From contig JAKPCP010000027.1 of assembly GCA_029553225.1 (NCBI GenBank), forward strand, positions 1-13,854: a DNA stretch of 13,854 nt, in the 5' to 3' direction. This document shows positions 1-8,741 of this stretch, in pieces. The notes below the pieces were generated by a model. The model made no database searches. It had not been told where the DNA came from and worked only from the letters and a program-made list of their open reading frames with translations. A program made the translations under genes and the position numbers. The DNA comes from a bacterium (GTDB lineage: Bacteria > Patescibacteriota > Minisyncoccia > Minisyncoccales > GWA2-38-27). Numbering within the stretch: position 1 is the stretch's first letter; each line of letters starts with the position of its first letter.

Positions 1-1604
1 CTTAGTTTCTCCATAACAAATCCAAACACTGCTGGTTTAATATTAAACACTCTTAAAAGCAAAACAAAAATATATAAACCTAAAATTATAAAATTAAATA
101 AAGAAGGAGTAAAAACAGAAAGAAAAATAGCTAAAATAAAACCAAAATTAAAAAGAAAATCAGAAACTTTTTCAAAAAGAATATTAAAGCGCGAATAAAA
201 TCTAAAAAAATTTTTTCTTTTTTTAATATATTCGTTCCAATCAAAACCTATTGGGTCCATTGGAATGTCTTTAATAACTGCTTCATCTTTTTTTACTTCA
301 AACTCTTCTCCAAAATAAAGATTTTCATAAATTTCATCTTTTGTTTTACCCATTAGTCTTTTAGAAGGAAAAGCATAATGTGTTTTTGATGCTTCCATTT
401 TATATTTTCCTTCATCAACTAAAAATCCGTATCGTCCGTCAATATCAGTAAAAGAAGAAGCAACCTCGTTTCCGTTTAAATCTTTCAAAACAACATAAGC
501 AGGATCCAATGGCTGTTTTGTCACGCTATCATAAACTGTCCCCCATTTTTTAACTTTCTTTCTTTTTAAGAATGGGGGGAAAATTAATAATGTTTGTATT
601 AATCTTAAAATCATAAAAGAGACGCCAGCAGTTGAAGCTGTTTTTGAAGTCGTAGAAACAACTGGATTTTCAAAAACTTCTTGTCCTGTTTTATAAACCT
701 GTTGAATAATATTTTTTGCTAAAGGAAGCGCTTCGCATTTTAATTTATTCCATTGATTTTTAGGAATATATTTTTTTTGAGATTCACACCATATAACTCC
801 AAAACATTTTTCTTCAGAAAAATTTGTTGGAGGAACATATCTATTTTCTAAAGGGCACCAATTATAACATTTTTCTTCACTCCACTCATTTGCTGGCACT
901 TCTTTTTTTTGAATATCGCAATATCTCATACTATGAACAGATAAAGGAATAGTTGGGAAAACTTTTTGAGAAGAAGATGGTTGGGAAGGCCTTCCGCCTG
1001 ACGATGGATGAGAAGGACCTAAAGGATGTTCTTGAGGAGGTTGTTCAAGAGGAGGTTGTTCAAAAGGAGGTTGTTGAATTGAAGGCGGTGGTTCTGTGGG
1101 AAGCAGTTGGGTTGGTACTGGCTGGGGATCAATTTCATCTGACTTAGACGGTTTCCAACTTGTCTTTACTTTAAAATCAGATTTCGAACAACTATTTGTG
1201 TTTGAACAATTAAAACTTATTTTGCTTTCTTTGCCGTTAAAGTTAAAAGTTGCATAACCCGAAAAATAACCATTAGAATCAATTTTTACTCCCTCAAAAT
1301 TTATCCATCCAAGATTTTCTCCCCAAGCATAACCTGATAAATTTCCCTTTCCATCGTTTGAAACTCCTCCGTTTTTAGGAGATAAATTTATCCATCCATA
1401 ATTTTGACTCCAAGCATATCCTGTAATCTTATCATTTTTTACCATTACTCCTCCGTTTTTAGTCCCAAAATTTATCCAGCCAATATCCTCTCCCCAAGCA
1501 TATTTATAAACAGAGTCAATATTTGTCTCTGCGGCAAAAACACTTAAAGAAACAAAAAGAAAACAAAAACAGAAAAAAAGAATTTTTAATTTTTTATTTT
1601 TCAT
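1..1604 (-). CDS. Partial secreted/membrane protein with YAWG repeats, Cys-pair repeats and a CarboxypepD_reg-like domain
   Basis: The frame is open from ATG 1604 to the left edge: 534 codons with no stop, so the C-terminus is missing. Residues 1-26 form a signal peptide with a VFAA cleavage region. Three tandem YAWGxxxGWINF-type repeats start at residues 35, 63 and 92, and a degenerate fourth starts at 117. A Pro/Gln/Ser-rich linker covers about 160-222. Three C-x16-C repeats follow at 229-246, 250-267 and 273-290. A hydrophobic segment lies near 315-335, and a beta-sandwich of carboxypeptidase-regulatory type (GTVYDS...TDIDGRYGF...GKYKMEA) near 343-405. One or two membrane helices lie near 480-530. 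YAWG repeat proteins are familiar in Parcubacteria genomes but have no known function. A cell-surface role is inferred. It lies 58 bases after rodA and may share its transcript. No Shine-Dalgarno site is seen before the ATG. Confidence 0.88.
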   Translation of the reverse strand, partial: MKNKKLKILFFCFCFLFVSLSVFAAETNIDSVYKYAWGEDIGWINFGTKNGGVMVKNDKITGYAWSQNYGWINLSPKNGGVSNDGKGNLSGYAWGENLGWINFEGVKIDSNGYFSGYATFNFNGKESKISFNCSNTNSCSKSDFKVKTSWKPSKSDEIDPQPVPTQLLPTEPPPSIQQPPFEQPPLEQPPQEHPLGPSHPSSGGRPSQPSSSQKVFPTIPLSVHSMRYCDIQKKEVPANEWSEEKCYNWCPLENRYVPPTNFSEEKCFGVIWCESQKKYIPKNQWNKLKCEALPLAKNIIQQVYKTGQEVFENPVVSTTSKTASTAGVSFMILRLIQTLLIFPPFLKRKKVKKWGTVYDSVTKQPLDPAYVVLKDLNGNEVASSFTDIDGRYGFLVDEGKYKMEASKTHYAFPSKRLMGKTKDEIYENLYFGEEFEVKKDEAVIKDIPMDPIGFDWNEYIKKRKNFFRFYSRFNILFEKVSDFLFNFGFILAIFLSVFTPSLFNFIILGLYIFVLLLRVFNIKPAVFGFVMEKL

Positions 1605-1662
1605 TACTAATATTTTTAATTATTATTTATTTTATCAAAAGCAGAAAAAAAAGAAAGAAATT

Positions 1663-2757
1663 TTAATGAATTCTCATACTTTCTAAAATACCTAATCCGA
1701 CAAAAACAGCAATTAAATTTGAACCCCCATAACTAATTAAAGGCAAAGAAATTCCAACAACTGGCAAGAGTGAAAGATTCATCCCAATGTTTATTAAAAT
1801 TTGAGAAAATAAAATAAAAGCAAAACCAGCACTGAATAAACGACAAAAATTTGTTTGAGATGAAAGCGATATTTTTATAATTCGCCATAATAAAATCGCG
1901 AATAAAATAAAAACAAAAGACACTCCAACCAAACCAAACTCTTCAGCAATAGCAGCAAAAATAAAATCTGTATGAGATTCGGGCAAAAATCCGTATTGCG
2001 TTTGAGAACCTTTTTTAATTCCTTGCCCGAAAATTCCACCAGAACCAATTGCAATTTTTGCCTGTTCTTGACTCCATTTTATTCCTAAATAATCTGCTTC
2101 TTTAGGAACAAAAAAACCTATAATTCTCGCCCTTTGATAATCTTTTAATAAGAAAAACCAAGAAAAAGAAAGAATCACAAGACCCAATAATATTAAAATA
2201 AAAAAATGTTTAAGTTTTATCCCTGAAATTATTAAAATCCCAACCCATAAACAAAATAAAATTATAACAGAACCTAAATCAGGCTGAAAAAAAATTAAAA
2301 GAGAGGGTAAAAAAACATATATTCCCGAAAAAATAATATGTTGCAATTTATACATTTCTATATGCCTTGTTGAAAAATATTTTGAAAGTAAAATTAATAA
2401 AACTATTTTTGTAATCTCAATAGGGCTAAAAGAAAAACCGCCTATGCGATACCAACTTCTAATTCCTCTAATTTTTGGCGCAAAAAAATATAAGCCCAAG
2501 AGAAGAAGAAGGCAGATAAAATATAAAAACAAAATAAGATAAGAATTTTCTTTAAAAACTCTCCAATCAATAAAGCTTAAAATAAACATCGTCAAAATTC
2601 CTATTGCTAAAAATAATATTTGCTTTTTAAAAATACTAAAATTATCTTCTCTAAAAAAAGAAGAACTGTATAAAGATAAAAGCCCTATCAGCGATAAAAA
2701 CAAAGCAGAAAAAAACATCACCCAATCAAATTTTTTAAAATGAGTATCTAAATTCAT
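1663..2757 (-). CDS. rodA: Rod shape-determining SEDS glycosyltransferase RodA
   Basis: SEDS-family membrane protein that polymerises lipid II into peptidoglycan together with a class B penicillin-binding protein. The 364 residues, close to the family's usual length, hold about ten hydrophobic helices. Signatures seen are GIRSWYRIGGFSFSPIE (98-114), FQPDLGS (157-163), PESHTDFIFAAIAEEFG (259-275) and PVVGISLPLISYGGSNL (332-348). The Asp of HTDF (D264) matches the essential acidic residue of the family. The NIGMNLSLLPVVGISLPL stretch and the SMRIH end look more like RodA than FtsW, though SEDS paralogues are easily confused. The ATG directly abuts the TAA of ligA, with no gap, so the two genes are probably translationally coupled. 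No partner PBP2 is in view. Confidence 0.86.
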   Translation of the reverse strand: MNLDTHFKKFDWVMFFSALFLSLIGLLSLYSSSFFREDNFSIFKKQILFLAIGILTMFILSFIDWRVFKENSYLILFLYFICLLLLLGLYFFAPKIRGIRSWYRIGGFSFSPIEITKIVLLILLSKYFSTRHIEMYKLQHIIFSGIYVFLPSLLIFFQPDLGSVIILFCLWVGILIISGIKLKHFFILILLGLVILSFSWFFLLKDYQRARIIGFFVPKEADYLGIKWSQEQAKIAIGSGGIFGQGIKKGSQTQYGFLPESHTDFIFAAIAEEFGLVGVSFVFILFAILLWRIIKISLSSQTNFCRLFSAGFAFILFSQILINIGMNLSLLPVVGISLPLISYGGSNLIAVFVGLGILESMRIH

Positions 2758-4818
<2,061 letters not shown>

Positions 4819-4846
4819 TCATTTTAAAAATTATAAAATACTAAAA

Positions 4847-5272
4847 TTATTCAGATTCACCAGTAAAAGCAGAAGATTGTCTATATTCAACTATTCTTTT
4901 AGCGCCTTTATAATCACCTATTGATTTATACAAGATAGTTTCTCCTTCTTTAGTTATTTTAACAGAATATTTTGAACCATTTATTTCACCTTCAAACTCT
5001 CCATCATTATTACCATCATTATCACCATCCACTTTTGTAGGCTCGCACTGATTATTCATAAAACAATCATAATTGGACAAAAAAATTCCTTGTTCAATGC
5101 CAGTTTCAGCAACATAATAAGCATTTGTTGAATAAAAAGTGTCTCTTATTGCTCTCATTTGCAAAATTAAAATTGTACCCATTCCTAATGTAATAGATAA
5201 AGTAATAGATAAAATAACAACTGCTAAATAAAGAGCCGAACCTTTTTGAAAATTTTTATTAGAAGAAAACAT
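4847..5272 (-). CDS. PilX-like minor pilin with an Asp-rich calcium-type loop
   Basis: 141 residues with a short basic leader, a KG|S junction (G11-S12) that could be a prepilin-peptidase site, a hydrophobic helix (13-38), and the YYVAETGIEQ pattern (52-61) typical of PilX/PilW-like pilus proteins in Patescibacteria. The usual Glu at +5 of the mature pilin is not evident. The C-terminal part holds two cysteines (C70, C76), possibly a disulphide, and an Asp/Asn/Gly loop at 82-92 of the D-x-D-x-D-G calcium-binding type. The short globular part suggests a minor pilin or pseudopilin; this is inferred. It lies between the PHP gene (10-base gap) and ligA (28-base gap). No other pilus gene is in the window. 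Confidence 0.72.
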   Translation of the reverse strand: MFSSNKNFQKGSALYLAVVILSITLSITLGMGTILILQMRAIRDTFYSTNAYYVAETGIEQGIFLSNYDCFMNNQCEPTKVDGDNDGNNDGEFEGEINGSKYSVKITKEGETILYKSIGDYKGAKRIVEYRQSSAFTGESE

Positions 5273-5282
5273 ATTTTTAAAA

Positions 5283-5969
5283 TTAATTTTTTGCTTTTAA
5301 ATAAATGTATTTTAAAGTTCTTTTCTTATCAAAATGTAATACATTTTTTACTGCTTTTATAAATCCTTGGTGGTCTCCACCAATTTTTACTTTTTTGTTC
5401 ATTATCGCGTCAATTAAATCTTTTTCCGAAGAAACTTTTTCAAAAGTTTCAATATAAGCAGAACCAACAAACTCTTTTCTGTGCGCGTCAGAACCAGCAG
5501 TAAAAGGAAAATCTTTTTTCTGAGAAAATTTGGAAACTTTTTTATTTGAAAAATTAAAAAAACTTAAAGCATTTAAAATTTCTAAAGCATCAGGTTTTGT
5601 TTCTAAAACTTCTCTTATGATGCCTTTAAAATTAAGCACAGTTGGATCAAAAAGATGCGGAATAACTGCTATTCCCTTTTGTTTTCTAATTTCTTTTATT
5701 GTTTCTTTTAAAGATAGTCCGTCAGGGATTAATTTTTTCACATTTATTGCTAAAACATCCCCTGATTTACTTAAAATTTCTATTCCCGGAATAACTAAAA
5801 TATTTTTATCAAAAGAAAATTTCATTGCTTCAACTGCTCCTCTAATCTCATTATGGTCTGTAATACAAACACAATCAATTCCTTTTTCAATTGCTGAATT
5901 AATAATCTCTTTTGGAGAATGAATTCCATCGCAAGAAAAACTTGTGTGAATATGTAAATCAGCTTTCAT
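5283..5969 (-). CDS. PHP-domain metal-dependent phosphoesterase
   Basis: 228 residues forming a compact PHP domain. Metal-ligand motifs are all present: DLHIHTSFSCDG (H6, H8), TDHNE (D38, H39), PGIE (E64), IPHLF (H105) and GSDAH (D161, H163). PHP enzymes hydrolyse phosphoesters with two or three metal ions. Relatives include RNase AM/YciV, histidinol phosphatase and polymerase-linked nucleases, so the substrate cannot be told from sequence. Its start lies one base after the stop of the EndoQ gene, itself a PHP protein, so two different PHP enzymes are probably co-transcribed. The reverse strand of this gene holds a 130-codon open frame that I take to be a shadow. Confidence 0.87.
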   Translation of the reverse strand: MKADLHIHTSFSCDGIHSPKEIINSAIEKGIDCVCITDHNEIRGAVEAMKFSFDKNILVIPGIEILSKSGDVLAINVKKLIPDGLSLKETIKEIRKQKGIAVIPHLFDPTVLNFKGIIREVLETKPDALEILNALSFFNFSNKKVSKFSQKKDFPFTAGSDAHRKEFVGSAYIETFEKVSSEKDLIDAIMNKKVKIGGDHQGFIKAVKNVLHFDKKRTLKYIYLKAKN

Positions 5970-5970
5970 T

Positions 5971-7215
5971 TTAAAATAATGTTTTTTGGTTATTTTTATT
6001 ATTTGTTTCTTCTAAAGAAATTTTAATTTTCCCATAAACGCCATCATAACCTGGACAAACCTCCACTTTTCCTTCTCTCATTTTTACAATAGCTGTTGCT
6101 ATCTCTTCTCTAACTACTAATTTAAGTTCATTATAAGGAATTTTAAGCAAAACTTCAAACTCATTTTTAAAGTTTTTAATTAATTTATCATATTCTTCTT
6201 TTACTTTTTTTGCTGTTGGCAAAACATTAAAAACATCTGCTATTATTTCTTGTAAAGGAACGACGCTTTTAAAAGGAATTGCGTTTTGAGGGACAAAACC
6301 ATCTTCCCTGTCTGCTAATTCTTCCACCCTATTTAAAACCCCTATTGTTAATGGCTTATGACAAACAGGACAAATATTTTTATTCTCTTTTGTTTCTTTT
6401 GGAGACATTGAGATATTACAAAATCTGTGCCCATCATAATGATATTTTCCTTCTTCTGGAAAAAATTCTATTGTATATAAAAATTTTTCCTTGTTTTTTG
6501 TTTTAATTGCGTCAATAATTGAAAAATAACTTAAATCTGTATCAAAAACATTTGTCTCTCTTCCAATTTTTGCCGGGCTATGAGAATCACTATTAGAAAT
6601 TAAAGAAATATTGTCTAAAGCAGATAACCTCCAATTCATTTTTGGGTCGGAAGAAAGTCCTGTTTCTAACGCAAAAATATATTTTGAATAATTATCAAAA
6701 CATTCTTCAAGGGAATTAAACCCTGATTTAGAACCAAACAAAGAAAACCAAGGCGTCCAAATATGAGCAGGCACAATAAAACAATCTTGAGAAATGCTTA
6801 AAATAATTTTTACTAGTTCTTTTGCGTCAAGTCCTAAAATAGGCCTTCCATCTGCTTTTAAATTTCCGATTAAATTTAACCGGGAATTGATTTTTTCTAC
6901 AATCTCAAACGATGGAGCAAAAATTAAAATATGAATTTTTCTTACTTTGTTGTTTTTAGAATAAATACAACTAATTTCAGAGGTTAAAATAAAACGAGTT
7001 TCTGAATTAGAATTTTTAATTTTGAATAATCCTTCTTCAGCGGGAGTTAATTTCTCTAAAATATTTTTATACCACAAGGGATGAGTAAAATCTCCTGTAC
7101 CTAAAACATTTATTCCTTTTATTCTCGCCCACTTGTCTAAGCTTTCTAAATCCATATCTTTGCTTGTTGCCCGAGAATATTTTGAATGAATATGAAAATC
7201 AGCAATAATGTTCAT
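5971..7215 (-). CDS. Endonuclease Q family DNA repair nuclease (PHP type) with C-terminal clamp-type peptide
   Basis: 414 residues matching the EndoQ (TIGR00375) family. Archaeal members and a characterised Bacillus homologue nick DNA 5' of deaminated bases such as uracil and hypoxanthine. PHP motifs seen: ADFHIHSKYSRA (H8, H10), GTGDFTHP (D42, H45), TSEIS (E80), H95, VPAHIWTPWFSLFGS (H151), ETGLSSDP (184-191), and SNSDSHSPAKIGRE (D210, H212). The family zinc region follows, with YHYDGHRFC (C266) and CPVCHKPLT (C282, C285), then GVLNRVEELADR. The very C-terminus is QKTLF, which fits the bacterial sliding-clamp consensus QL[SD]LF. Archaeal EndoQ carries a PCNA-binding motif at its end. It is the first gene of the unit leading to ligA, and its promoter lies almost at the start codon. 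Confidence 0.9.
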   Translation of the reverse strand: MNIIADFHIHSKYSRATSKDMDLESLDKWARIKGINVLGTGDFTHPLWYKNILEKLTPAEEGLFKIKNSNSETRFILTSEISCIYSKNNKVRKIHILIFAPSFEIVEKINSRLNLIGNLKADGRPILGLDAKELVKIILSISQDCFIVPAHIWTPWFSLFGSKSGFNSLEECFDNYSKYIFALETGLSSDPKMNWRLSALDNISLISNSDSHSPAKIGRETNVFDTDLSYFSIIDAIKTKNKEKFLYTIEFFPEEGKYHYDGHRFCNISMSPKETKENKNICPVCHKPLTIGVLNRVEELADREDGFVPQNAIPFKSVVPLQEIIADVFNVLPTAKKVKEEYDKLIKNFKNEFEVLLKIPYNELKLVVREEIATAIVKMREGKVEVCPGYDGVYGKIKISLEETNNKNNQKTLF

Positions 7216-7223
7216 AGTTAAAA

Positions 7224-7252
7224 ATTATATTTTAATTATTTTATCATTTTAA
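7224..7252 (-). promoter_or_regulatory. Putative promoter of the EndoQ-ligA-rodA unit
   Basis: On the minus strand TTAAAA (7252-7247) stands 17 bases before a perfect TATAAT (7229-7224). The expected start point, near 7217, is about two bases from the ATG at 7215, so the message would be leaderless or nearly so. The -35 box is weak, and the DNA is AT-rich enough for chance matches. Confidence 0.5.
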
Positions 7253-7280
7253 GAAGAAATTAACAATTTTAAAAAGGGGG

Positions 7281-7308
7281 TTGACAGGATATTTTTGATC
7301 CCTATAAT
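7281..7308 (+). promoter_or_regulatory. Consensus sigma-70 promoter
   Basis: Perfect TTGACA (7281-7286) and perfect TATAAT (7303-7308) with a 16-base spacer on the plus strand. The start point should be near 7315. A G-run precedes the -35 box. It is the only fully consensus promoter found and is divergent from the EndoQ promoter. It shows that the plus-strand reading frame here is transcribed and that its TTG at 7295 cannot be the start. Confidence 0.82.
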
Positions 7309-7346
7309 TAAAATAGTTATAAAAGGTCGGAAAGAAAATTTAAAAA

Positions 7347-7378
7347 AAACGCTTATTATTTTTGAAAAAAAGCGTTTT
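7347..7378 (+). other. Leader hairpin before the 52-residue ORF
   Basis: AAAACGCTT (7347-7355) pairs perfectly with AAGCGTTTT (7370-7378), leaving a 14-base AT loop. It lies between the promoter and the ATG at 7391. It could be a weak terminator or attenuator, since TTTTAATAATTT follows or overlaps it, or a translation-control hairpin. Confidence 0.55.
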
Positions 7379-7390
7379 AATAATTTAAAA

Positions 7391-7549
7391 ATGATAAAAG
7401 AAAATTTATACGAAACATTAGTTTGCCAAGAAGAGGATTTAGAATTAGATGAAAATTTAGATACTGATACAGCAGAAGATGAAAACACCGAAGAAACAGA
7501 AGAAAACGCTGATGAGGAAACAGAAGGAGACGATTTAGAAATGGAATAA
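7391..7549 (+). CDS. Small acidic protein, unknown function
   Basis: 52 residues on the plus strand, opposite to all other genes of the window. After a short start (MIKENLYETLVCQEEDLELD) the rest is almost entirely Asp, Glu, Thr and Asn, with EETEEN-like repeats, and is presumably disordered. The start at ATG 7391 is chosen because the promoter places the transcript start near 7315 and no ATG, GTG or TTG lies in frame between the two. No Shine-Dalgarno site is seen. A perfect promoter upstream and a terminator 21 bases downstream make a real transcript likely. Whether the protein or the RNA matters is open. I recognise no family. The opposite strand reads as a Ser-rich frame, which is an artefact of GAA/GAT-rich coding. 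Confidence 0.55.
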   Translation: MIKENLYETLVCQEEDLELDENLDTDTAEDENTEETEENADEETEGDDLEME

Positions 7550-7570
7550 TTCAAAAAATTTTAATAAATT

Positions 7571-7597
7571 AAAAACCCGCGATTTACGCGGGTTTTT
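7571..7597. terminator. Bidirectional intrinsic terminator
   Basis: A perfect inverted repeat: AAAAACCCGCG (7571-7581), a 5-base loop, then CGCGGGTTTTT (7587-7597). With a T-run on either strand, it serves both the plus-strand 52-residue ORF and the minus-strand 46-residue ORF that converge on it. Confidence 0.93.
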
Positions 7598-7600
7598 AAT

Positions 7601-7741
7601 TTATCTTTTTTGATCTTTGCCTTCTACTCTTCTATGTTCTAATCTTTTCGCCAAATCCCATTTTCTTACATCTTTTTTAATTATTTCTGATTTTTTAATT
7701 TCATTTTTTATTTTTGATTTTTTTGAAAAATTTTTTTTCAT
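7601..7741 (-). CDS. Small basic protein, unknown function
   Basis: 46 residues, ATG 7741 to TAA at 7601, ending three bases from the shared terminator. About half of the residues are Lys or Arg. The first half is Lys/Ile/Ser-rich, and the end reads KWDLAKRLEHRRVEGKDQKR, a less biased stretch with Trp and His that suggests a real folded or nucleic-acid-binding segment. It lies 22 bases after the small membrane gene and is the last gene of the mgtC run. I recognise no family. Binding of RNA or the ribosome would fit its charge but is only a guess. It is below the length limits of most gene callers. Confidence 0.6.
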   Translation of the reverse strand: MKKNFSKKSKIKNEIKKSEIIKKDVRKWDLAKRLEHRRVEGKDQKR

Positions 7742-7763
7742 AAATTTATATTATTTTAAAAAA

Positions 7764-7874
7764 TTAAAGAACTGATAAATAACCACCTATTGAAGGAAAA
7801 ACACTTGTAAAAAGATAATAAAATAAAAATATAACTAATCCACTGATAACTAAAATATCTAAAAATTTTGTCAT
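7764..7874 (-). CDS. Small single-span membrane protein
   Basis: 36 residues, ATG 7874 to TAA at 7764. After MTKFLD comes one hydrophobic helix of about 18 residues (ILVISGLVIFLFYYLF), then TSVFPSIGGYLSVL. The helix is a clear membrane span. The gene lies 11 bases after the mgtC stop, with the AT-rich TTTTTAAAAT stretch seen before other genes here. Partnership with MgtC, whose activity is tuned by small membrane peptides in enterobacteria, is possible but only inferred from position. Confidence 0.55.
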   Translation of the reverse strand: MTKFLDILVISGLVIFLFYYLFTSVFPSIGGYLSVL

Positions 7875-7885
7875 AATTTTAAAAA

Positions 7886-8332
7886 TTATTTATTTATGAA
7901 AAAATTTTTTTCTAATTCTCCAAAAACTATCAAAATTAAAAAAGTAAAAAGGAGTGAGACAAAAGAAATAAAATAAAGATTAAAACCAATTGCTGTTCCA
8001 ATTCCAGCTGCTACCCATAAGCCAGCAGCAGTTGTTATTCCTTCTATTTTATTTTCTCTTTCACGAAAAATAATAACTCCAGCCCCAACAAAACCAACTC
8101 CAGTAGCAATCGCTAAAATAATTCTTGATGGGTCAAAACTCAAACCAGAAGAATTTAAAGAACTTCCATAAATTTCAAAAATTTTCTGGGAAATAATTAC
8201 AAAAAGACAAGCGCCCAAAGAAACTAAACTATATGTTTGAAGTCCAGCTTCTTTTCGTTTTAATTCTCTTTCTAAACCAATTAAAGCTCCAAAAATTGTA
8301 GCCAATAATAATTGTAAAATTATTTCTGCCAT
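7886..8332 (-). CDS. MgtC/SapB family membrane protein
   Basis: 148 residues with four or five membrane helices. MgtC/SapB signatures are FGALIGLERELKRKEAGLQTY (14-34), LGACLFVI, ATGVGFVGAGVI (96-107) and GITTAAGLWVAAGIGTAIG (118-136). Family members are linked to growth in low magnesium and to inhibition of F-type ATP synthase; the exact transport role is unsettled. The protein stops after the membrane part and lacks the C-terminal soluble domain of Salmonella MgtC. It sits 23 bases after the EF-Tu-like gene and 11 before the small membrane gene. Confidence 0.88.
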   Translation of the reverse strand: MAEIILQLLLATIFGALIGLERELKRKEAGLQTYSLVSLGACLFVIISQKIFEIYGSSLNSSGLSFDPSRIILAIATGVGFVGAGVIIFRERENKIEGITTAAGLWVAAGIGTAIGFNLYFISFVSLLFTFLILIVFGELEKNFFINK

Positions 8333-8355
8333 TATATTAATTTTTATAATTGTTG

Positions 8356-8637
8356 TTAAATTTTATAAACCTTATAACCTTCTCTTACTTTTTTATTAAC
8401 TTTTAAACCTATACTTTCTCCTTTTTTTGCTTTTTTAATTTTCTGATGGTCAACTTCCATTGATTTTACTTCTTGAATAAAATCTGTATCTTCTCCGCCA
8501 ACTATTCTTATATTATCCCCTTCTGACAAAGGTTTTGATAATTTTATCACCGCTACTTTTACTTTTGGAAAATAATGAGTAATTTCTCCAATTAACTGCC
8601 CTTCTATTTCTTGAAAATTATTTTTTTCTTTTTTCAT
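8356..8637 (-). CDS. EF-Tu domain-2-like beta-barrel protein
   Basis: 93 residues forming one small beta-barrel like domain 2 of translation GTPases or the C-terminal domain of U32 peptidases. Typical strings are GEITHYFPKVKVAVIKL (17-33), LSEGDNIRI (37-45), TDFIQEVKSMEVDHQ (51-65) and KKGESIGLKV (71-80). It has no GTPase domain. Small stand-alone proteins of this kind are widespread in bacteria and archaea and are usually named translation elongation factor-like; their role is unknown. It is first in the mgtC run and has its own upstream promoter. Its ATG (8637) has no Shine-Dalgarno site. Confidence 0.82.
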   Translation of the reverse strand: MKKEKNNFQEIEGQLIGEITHYFPKVKVAVIKLSKPLSEGDNIRIVGGEDTDFIQEVKSMEVDHQKIKKAKKGESIGLKVNKKVREGYKVYKI

Positions 8638-8674
8638 AAAAATTAAAAAATTATTTATGACCTTTTATTTTTAA

Positions 8675-8703
8675 ATTATAACATAAAATTTTAAAAATTT
8701 TAA
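8675..8703 (-). promoter_or_regulatory. Putative extended -10 promoter of the mgtC run
   Basis: TGTTATAAT on the minus strand gives a perfect TATAAT at 8680-8675 with an extended -10 TG. TTAAAA lies 17 bases upstream (8703-8698), the same -35/-10 layout as the EndoQ promoter. The start point near 8668 gives a leader of about 30 bases. It lies after the RNA terminator, so the mgtC run need not depend on read-through. Confidence 0.55.
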
Positions 8704-8708
8704 ATAAT

Positions 8709-8741
8709 AAAAAATCCCCTCCTTATAAGACGGGATCTTTT
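8709..8741 (-). terminator. Intrinsic terminator of the structured RNA
   Basis: On the minus strand AAAAGATCCC (8741-8732) pairs with GGGATTTTT (about 8718-8710), with one bulged G, around a loop of about 13 bases; the run of six T ends at 8709. The stem is GC-rich at its top and the T-run overlaps its base. Confidence 0.65.

Noticed and set aside
953..1147. 64-codon plus-strand frame rich in Val and Glu
   Set aside because: It is the antisense of the Pro/Gln-rich linker of the partial surface protein (1-1604), whose minus-strand frame is open throughout.
5530..5922. 130-codon plus-strand frame
   Set aside because: It lies wholly inside the PHP gene on the other strand, which has all metal motifs; this frame has no recognisable domain.
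7249..7554. 101-codon minus-strand Ser/Phe-rich frame
   Set aside because: Its serine runs are the complement of the GAA/GAT codons of the plus-strand ORF, and it crosses a perfect plus-strand promoter. No independent signals support it.
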